In this document: one piece after another, positions 59,394-64,000 of the stretch
Position numbering within the stretch: the stretch's first letter is position 1
Layout of the letters: each line of letters begins with the position of its first letter
Assembly (NCBI RefSeq): GCF_001592965.1
Contig: NZ_LRPC01000001.1
Location: 310,001 to 374,000, forward strand
Origin: Roseivirga spongicola
Lineage (GTDB): Bacteria; Bacteroidota; Bacteroidia; Cytophagales; Cyclobacteriaceae
Direction: 5' to 3'
Length of the DNA: 64,000 bases
Translations under genes and position numbers: made by a program
Notes under the pieces: generated by a model
Told to the model about the DNA's origin: nothing
Database searches by the model: none
Seen by the model: only the letters and a program-made list of their open reading frames with translations

Positions 59394-59448
59394 AAATCCA
59401 AAAAATCCAGATTGGATTTTAAAAATCCAATAGTACTCGATAAATCCA
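59394..59448. promoter_or_regulatory. Phased AAATCCA motifs and 21-bp palindrome between divergent operons
   Basis: AAATCCA occurs at 59394, 59403, 59423 and 59442, and inverted (TGGATTT) at 59413, giving steps of 9, 10, 10 and 19 bp. The central pair forms ATTGGATTTT-A-AAAATCCAAT (59411-59431), a perfect 10-1-10 palindrome. The array lies 36 bp from the 449-residue cargo start and 15 bp from the start at 59463. It looks like a cooperative operator controlling one or both divergent units. Confidence 0.65.
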
Positions 59449-59462
59449 TTTAAAAACTCTAA

Positions 59463-60005
59463 ATGACTGTAAATCAGTTATTTAGAATTGTTTTTATTGA
59501 TTCAAACAAACCATATTTGTCAAAACCAATCTTGAAAAAGGATATGAAACTAAGACTAACATTGAAACAGTGGCTACTTCTCATACTGCAAGGTGGTAAT
59601 GAAGAGGAGTCCAAAAAAAGAGATAAGTATCAGAGGCTATCCAAGTCCAAAGTGATTGCCGAATGGCGGAGAAAGTCTTTTGATAGTGCCTCAAAAAATA
59701 TAGCAGACAAAGAAGTTATCTCCCAGGCCCAAACTGCCATGTCTGAATTGAAGATTACTACCTCTTCAATTTATGACCAGCAAATAATTGAAAGCAAAAA
59801 CTCCTTAAAGGCAGACGAACAAGAGTTAGAAAAAATCAATGCCGACCCTAATGCTTACCTCCAAATGATCATTAATACCCTCCCAGAGGCAGACCATCAA
59901 AATGTCACAAAATTAATGGTGGAGCTGACTAAGGTTCAGGATGACCTTCAAAATACTACAGTAAGATTATTAGAACTCCAAAACGAATACAATAATGATA
60001 AATGA
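59463..60005 (+). CDS. Coiled-coil protein, first gene of the mobilization operon
   Basis: This 180-residue protein has a basic N-terminus with a hydrophobic segment 'LTLKQWLLLILQGG' (about 32-45). The remainder is helical and coiled-coil-like ('KNSLKADEQELEKINADP', 'ELTKVQDDLQNTTVRLLELQ'). ATG at 59544 (MKLRLTLKQW) is an equally likely start. Its stop overlaps the next start by 11 bp. No known family is recognised; probably an element-specific transfer accessory. Confidence 0.65.
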   Translation: MTVNQLFRIVFIDSNKPYLSKPILKKDMKLRLTLKQWLLLILQGGNEEESKKRDKYQRLSKSKVIAEWRRKSFDSASKNIADKEVISQAQTAMSELKITTSSIYDQQIIESKNSLKADEQELEKINADPNAYLQMIINTLPEADHQNVTKLMVELTKVQDDLQNTTVRLLELQNEYNNDK

Positions 60006-60663
60006 ATTAGAAACCACCGGAAACAGCAGTGTGTACAGAAAGTCATACTGGTTTGTTGTGATAGTGTATGTCATTTTATGCACTGTCTTGAATCGCCCCA
60101 CATTCGAGGAATTTTCAGGAGGGATCTACCTCTTCGGTTTGATCCTTTCATTGTGCATGAGCATTGTAGAAATGAAGCTGGCACAGTTCATAGGGAAGTC
60201 TTTGGCTCTCAAAAGATGGAAAAGAGCAATTGTATCATTCATGGTTGGCTTGGGTATGGTGCTATACCTTGTAAGTAAACAAGTCGACTTTGGTTTCGGC
60301 CTGATCATTCTTCTCGTTTTTATGGTCGGCATTCTTTTCTCGTATGGTTATGCCATTGATGAAGAGAAATTCAGAATCCCCAGACTCATAGCCTTTCTGA
60401 CTAATAAAATTAATACCCTCAAAGGAAGTAAAGTCCAGTTAAAAAACGACCTAACCAGAGCGCAAGATCAATTGGTCATTAAAGCCCAGGTAATTATGAA
60501 TAACAAAGTTGAATCACTCAACAAAAGCATTGCTTCCACCTCAAACAGAATTGAAAAATTGTCAAAAGAGAAAGAGGCTGAGTTAAAGTCAGTTGAACAT
60601 CTCGAAAGAGAGGTAATTGCTGAAATTAAAAGAGGCTATTATGACTTTGATGAAGTAGCCTAA
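59995..60663 (+). CDS. Membrane protein with C-terminal coiled coil
   Basis: This 222-residue protein has about four transmembrane helices (about 18-36, 44-62, 76-93, 100-120) followed by a cytoplasmic coiled coil (about 140-215, 'LNKSIASTSNRIEKLSKEKE'). It overlaps the preceding coiled-coil gene by 11 bp, so the two products may interact. The function is unknown; a membrane anchor for the coupling ATPase, which lacks its own membrane helices, is an attractive but untested idea. Confidence 0.65.
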   Translation: MINELETTGNSSVYRKSYWFVVIVYVILCTVLNRPTFEEFSGGIYLFGLILSLCMSIVEMKLAQFIGKSLALKRWKRAIVSFMVGLGMVLYLVSKQVDFGFGLIILLVFMVGILFSYGYAIDEEKFRIPRLIAFLTNKINTLKGSKVQLKNDLTRAQDQLVIKAQVIMNNKVESLNKSIASTSNRIEKLSKEKEAELKSVEHLEREVIAEIKRGYYDFDEVA

Positions 60664-60690
60664 CTATTCAATCCTTAAAACTTTATATCC

Positions 60691-61449
60691 ATGAAACTAT
60701 CAAATGAAAACCTTTTCAATGCATTGTCCCTGATCGGGGCAATGCTACTAATATCAATCATAGCAACCTCTTGCCAGGACAGAGACCCTTTAATAGGAGA
60801 CAGTTATGAGTATGTTCTGCTCATTGATGTATCAAAATCATACGAAGATTCAAAAAGTAGTTTGATCGGGGATATCTTACATTCTGCACTTATGAAAGAG
60901 ATGGGAATTGAGGAGAACTCACCAACCAATATTGGCGCCAGAATTTATTTCTCTTACATGGGCAAGTCATATCTACCTATTGTGAGTAAAGCGGAGTTAG
61001 AATCTAAGATATGGATGCTGAACCCTAGAAAGGATAGAATTAACGAGGTTAATACCTTTTACAATCTATCCAAGCAGCAAACCAATGATCTACTATCCCG
61101 TAATGCCAATGATCAAATAAGTAACCTCTATAGAGGAATGCTGAATGGTTTATCCCAAATGGATCATTCTGCCCAGCATCGAAAAATGATAGTAATGGCT
61201 GATTATTTAGAATCTTCAGTAATTCTGGAAATGGGAGACTATTTAAAGCAACCCGAGAAACTTCAAACTGACTATGAGAAACTCAAAAGCTTACTGGTCG
61301 CATCAGAACCTATTTCAGATGAATTCAAGGGTACTGAGATTATCTTAATATGCCCGGAATACTATCTGGTCAGCTATGAAGCCGCTAAATTCTGGAGACG
61401 CTTCTTTGAGGAGCATGGCCTGATCGTTTCGATACGACCTAGCTACTAA
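60691..61449 (+). CDS. VWA-like lipoprotein
   Basis: This 252-residue protein has a lipoprotein-type signal with 'IATSC' (Cys 28). The mature part begins with 'YVLLIDVSKSYEDS', where D46, S48 and S50 form a DxSxS metal-binding (MIDAS) motif of von Willebrand A domains. 'KMIVMADYLESS' occupies the second acidic loop position. It lies 27 bp after the membrane/coiled-coil gene in the mobilization operon. It probably acts outside the inner membrane in protein contacts; similar VWA-like proteins occur in Bacteroidota mobilization clusters, but I cannot name a characterised homologue. Confidence 0.65.
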   Translation: MKLSNENLFNALSLIGAMLLISIIATSCQDRDPLIGDSYEYVLLIDVSKSYEDSKSSLIGDILHSALMKEMGIEENSPTNIGARIYFSYMGKSYLPIVSKAELESKIWMLNPRKDRINEVNTFYNLSKQQTNDLLSRNANDQISNLYRGMLNGLSQMDHSAQHRKMIVMADYLESSVILEMGDYLKQPEKLQTDYEKLKSLLVASEPISDEFKGTEIILICPEYYLVSYEAAKFWRRFFEEHGLIVSIRPSY

Positions 61450-61542
61450 CCCCCCTCACTATCTATTCAAAGTACTTTCCAAGGCTTGGTAAAGGCCTTG
61501 CCTTGGATCGCTTTGTCTTCTCAAAATCAAACCTTCACAGCT

Positions 61543-62304
61543 ATGATCACCAAAAAATCAAATCAAGACATCAAACCCCGAAAGAAATGTTTCGGTGATA
61601 GTTCAATCATTTTCGGAGCCACGAAGACTGAGGTTTACAAACTTCTATTCAGCAACCCATCCCTGGCTCTTTTAAGGCTTTTGGGTCAATGGATAGAGTT
61701 TACTACAGCCGCGCTTGCTAATTGCCAAAACACCGTGTACCGCAATCAATTTGGATTATTGAACCAAGGTATAATTCTCACATTCAGTTCAGTGGGACTT
61801 GCTCTAATCGCAAACTCGGAACATTCATATCTGGCCTTAGGCTCCATTTCACTACTGATGTTGCCAATTCTGCCATTTTTTTATGATTGGGATACTCTCT
61901 ATTCGTGGGCCTTTCTTGACATACGCAGTCTGCCACTTCTTGTGTACTCAGGTATAATGCTTTTGACTGGCCTAGTGAACACAACCATGATTTACATCGG
62001 AAAAGGCAATCCGGATGACATGAGCAAATCTGGTGAAAGCTGGATCCTCTTAGGGTTAAACAAACTTTTTTCAAAAATCAAAAGATTAACAAAAGGACGT
62101 CTAAAGCTGAAAGCCAACGAGTTTGTAGTTAACGCTTTTGTTGAATGTGGGATCACGGTATCCATTGGATACTACTTTTGGACGGAAGTACAAGACCATA
62201 CTTTTGGGTTATTCTGCTTTTTGATGTCATCTGCCGAATTCTTTAACCAGATCAAATCCAAAACAGCTCAACTTAATCGACAGGCTTATTTGAATGCATC
62301 ATGA
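61543..62304 (+). CDS. Polytopic membrane protein of the mobilization operon
   Basis: This is a 253-residue protein from the ATG at 61543 (a TTG 57 bp upstream is less convincing). It has about five hydrophobic segments, including 'IILTFSSVGLALIA', 'LALGSISLLMLPILPFF', 'LPLLVYSGIMLLTGLVN' and 'FGLFCFLMSSAEFF', and a basic cytoplasmic loop ('KIKRLTKGRLKLK'). No family is recognised. It lies between the VWA-like lipoprotein and the relaxase. Confidence 0.65.
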   Translation: MITKKSNQDIKPRKKCFGDSSIIFGATKTEVYKLLFSNPSLALLRLLGQWIEFTTAALANCQNTVYRNQFGLLNQGIILTFSSVGLALIANSEHSYLALGSISLLMLPILPFFYDWDTLYSWAFLDIRSLPLLVYSGIMLLTGLVNTTMIYIGKGNPDDMSKSGESWILLGLNKLFSKIKRLTKGRLKLKANEFVVNAFVECGITVSIGYYFWTEVQDHTFGLFCFLMSSAEFFNQIKSKTAQLNRQAYLNAS

Positions 62305-62416
62305 GGTCTTTTTACAACCTTGACGTGTAAGTCAAAAACAGATACAAACTTTCTATCAACAGCCGGACTCTATCCAGCGACTCAGTACAAATCACCCACA
62401 TACAAACAGAAGAACG

Positions 62417-64000
62417 ATGCTTGGAATTAATGTTTTCAAGGATGTGAAATCTGCATCCGATTACTATATCAACCTTTCCCATGAAAGTGCTTATTATTTA
62501 GAGCATGTGGTCAAGGCGACCTGGTTTGGAAAAATCAGTAAGCGGATTGGCTATGACGGTGTCCAGGTCAAAAGATCAGATTTTATCAGCTTTGGTAGAG
62601 GACAGGTTCCAAATTCAGATATCAGGTTCAAAGTAAGAAAGGTGGATAACGCCAGAAGCTATTATGATTTCACTTTCTCCGTTCCCAAGAGCGTATCATT
62701 GCTTTATGGATTGACCAGGAATGAAGCCATCCATCAATGTCATATTCAGGCATATAAAACTGTTTTAGTGGAGATCGAGGCAAACGCCCAGAGTCAGCAT
62801 AATTCAGCGACTCAAAGAGGATGGGAGACATGTGGAGAACTCCTAATTGCAAATTTTGACCATTTTTTAAGCAGACCGTGTGAGGTCAAAAAGGATGGGG
62901 AAATTATATATGTATCAGATCCTCAGATACATACACACTGTCTAATCCCGAACGTAACATTTAGCCATATCAATAACCGGTTTCAGGCCCTTGAGCTAGG
63001 CAATTCAGTTCATCGACAGGCCAAATATTTCGAAGCTGCCTACCACTCATACTTAGCCAAGAATCTTGAAAAATTAGGCTTTAGGACAAGGATAACCCGT
63101 GATCGTTTCGAGCTTGTTGGCATCAGTCGCGAACAAATCATGCTTTTTTCAAATAGAACAAAGACAATCGATCAGGTTGCCTTGGAAAAAGGTATCTCGA
63201 ATAAGTCCAGCAAGTCCAAACTCGCCCTTCTCACCAGAAATGCGAAAGCCAAAGTAGTCGGAGAAGAAGAGCAATACGAGCACTGGAAGAGCCGACTGAG
63301 CGAAAAGGAATTTGAAGCTCTATTCAAATTGAAGAATCAGACGATTGATAAAAGAGATAGTATTTCAGCTGACTTAGCTATTGAAAAATCAATTCAACAC
63401 CATTGTGAAAGGAACTCCGCATTTAAGCAAAGTGATGTCCTGGCATACGCCCTCAAATTGGGCTACGGCACTTTACTACCCGAAGATGTCAAAGCGGCTC
63501 TAACCAGAAGAGATGACATTATCAAAGCTGAAATTGACACAGTCCCCTTTCTAACAACAAAGGACATGATCAGGCAAGAGTCTGAACTTGTCATGCGAGC
63601 CAATGAAGGAAAAGGTGCTTTCGCTCCAATCTTTCAGAACTACTCGCCTAAGCAACACCTATTGAACGATCAGCAGAAAAATGCGATTAAGCAAATACTC
63701 AATTCAAGAGATTTTATAACGGTCTTGAAAGGGAGTGCCGGTGTAGGAAAAACATCATTGTTAACTGAGGTAAGGGATGCAGTAGCTCTAACGGGCAAGC
63801 AACTATTCAGTCTTGCGCCCTCCTCTCAAGCCGTTTCCGTACTTAGAAGTAAAGGCTTCAAAGCAGAGACCATTGCCGGATTTCTTCAGAACAAAACTCT
63901 TCAAGAGAAAGTATTTGGACAGGTAATACTGGTTGACGAAGCAGGGATGTGCGGTACCAAGGTTACCAATCAAATTCTGACAATTGCCAAAGAAAAGAAT
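62417..64000 (+). CDS. MobF-family relaxase-helicase (TrwC/TraI-like), cut by window end
   Basis: The frame is open from the ATG at 62417 to the last base (528 codons, no stop). The N-terminal TrwC-type relaxase domain has candidate nicking tyrosines Y16/Y17 and Y26/Y27, 'FTFSVPKSVSLLYG', H149 in 'NFDHFLSRP' and the H172-T-H174 pair of the HUH motif ('HTHCLIPN'). A RecD-like helicase follows, with Walker A 'GSAGVGKT' (439-446) and Walker B 'LVDEAGM'. It nicks the transfer origin, stays covalently bound, and unwinds the strand for export through the coupling ATPase. Full-length proteins of this family are about 900 residues or more, so roughly half is outside the window. The origin of transfer was not identified; the 62305-62416 gap is one candidate place. 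Confidence 0.92.
   Translation, partial: MLGINVFKDVKSASDYYINLSHESAYYLEHVVKATWFGKISKRIGYDGVQVKRSDFISFGRGQVPNSDIRFKVRKVDNARSYYDFTFSVPKSVSLLYGLTRNEAIHQCHIQAYKTVLVEIEANAQSQHNSATQRGWETCGELLIANFDHFLSRPCEVKKDGEIIYVSDPQIHTHCLIPNVTFSHINNRFQALELGNSVHRQAKYFEAAYHSYLAKNLEKLGFRTRITRDRFELVGISREQIMLFSNRTKTIDQVALEKGISNKSSKSKLALLTRNAKAKVVGEEEQYEHWKSRLSEKEFEALFKLKNQTIDKRDSISADLAIEKSIQHHCERNSAFKQSDVLAYALKLGYGTLLPEDVKAALTRRDDIIKAEIDTVPFLTTKDMIRQESELVMRANEGKGAFAPIFQNYSPKQHLLNDQQKNAIKQILNSRDFITVLKGSAGVGKTSLLTEVRDAVALTGKQLFSLAPSSQAVSVLRSKGFKAETIAGFLQNKTLQEKVFGQVILVDEAGMCGTKVTNQILTIAKEKN

Larger units (their letters stand above)
47918..64000. mobile_element. Integrative mobilizable/conjugative element (left part)
   Basis: The element extends from the tRNA 3' fragment through the tyrosine integrase, a Shango-type defence operon, HTH protein, VirD4-like coupling ATPase, two cargo genes and an operon ending in a MobF relaxase at the right edge. 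No type IV secretion channel genes are in view, so whether it is self-transmissible or only mobilizable cannot be decided. Core-genome genes stop at 47255 and no housekeeping gene is found after it. The right attachment site is outside the window. Confidence 0.85.

Noticed and set aside
1-64000. CRISPR arrays, rRNA operons, insertion-sequence transposases
   Set aside because: No regularly spaced repeat-spacer array, rRNA sequence or transposase catalytic motif was found anywhere in the window.

Overview
The window looks like a chromosomal segment of a marine-type member of the Bacteroidota, most likely order Cytophagales (Roseivirga/Fulvivirga-like). This is inferred from low G+C content, promoters of the Bacteroidota type (TTTG, then 18-20 bp, then TAnnTTTG), A-rich leaders that mostly lack Shine-Dalgarno sequences, propeller-type sensor kinases, NqrF, GH3-like and DUF4834 proteins, and an AccD without zinc-finger cysteines. 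No species is claimed.

Region 1 (1-13.2 kb, minus strand) is a signalling island. Two 1.5-kb-residue propeller/Y_Y_Y/multi-PAS/HisKA_3 kinases are followed by one NarL/FixJ response regulator and a small receiver-like protein that lacks the phosphoacceptor. Upstream of them lie small exported proteins. Four promoters in this island (receiver-like gene, two barrel-like proteins, one lipoprotein) share an inverted-repeat operator, roughly TAGGTNAATTNCCTA. It recurs at 26 and 22 bp steps, with its nearest copy 23-24 bp from the -7 box. I read this as the local regulon of the two-component system; it is the strongest unexplained pattern in the window.

Region 2 (13.3-47.3 kb) is core chromosome. 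It contains carB, a FabH-like synthase with its TetR repressor and operator, accD, a SAM-I riboswitch ahead of metX-hom, and a solitary nqrF. Next come a repeat-filled 665-bp gap, a sugar-metabolism cluster, a sensor kinase/single-domain regulator pair, a universal stress protein, MscS and a GH3-like enzyme. A surface-antigen barrel fused to a kinase-like domain, an orphan Pycsar-type effector homologue, a LytS/LytTR pair and a cadherin-like lipoprotein complete the region.

Region 3 (47.5-64 kb, running off the right edge) is an integrated mobile element. Its left end is a 3' fragment of a CAT-anticodon tRNA. Next to it a GIY-YIG ORF sits between two copies of the tRNA tail plus terminator. 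Inside the element are a tyrosine integrase, a three-gene Shango-type defence operon (TerB-N protein, ATPase, Lhr-like helicase), a small HTH protein, a VirD4-like coupling ATPase, two minus-strand cargo genes (one with a possible TIR/deoxyribosyltransferase-like C-terminus), an operon of membrane, coiled-coil and VWA-like proteins, and a MobF relaxase-helicase cut by the window end. It is therefore an integrative mobilizable or conjugative element carrying anti-phage cargo.
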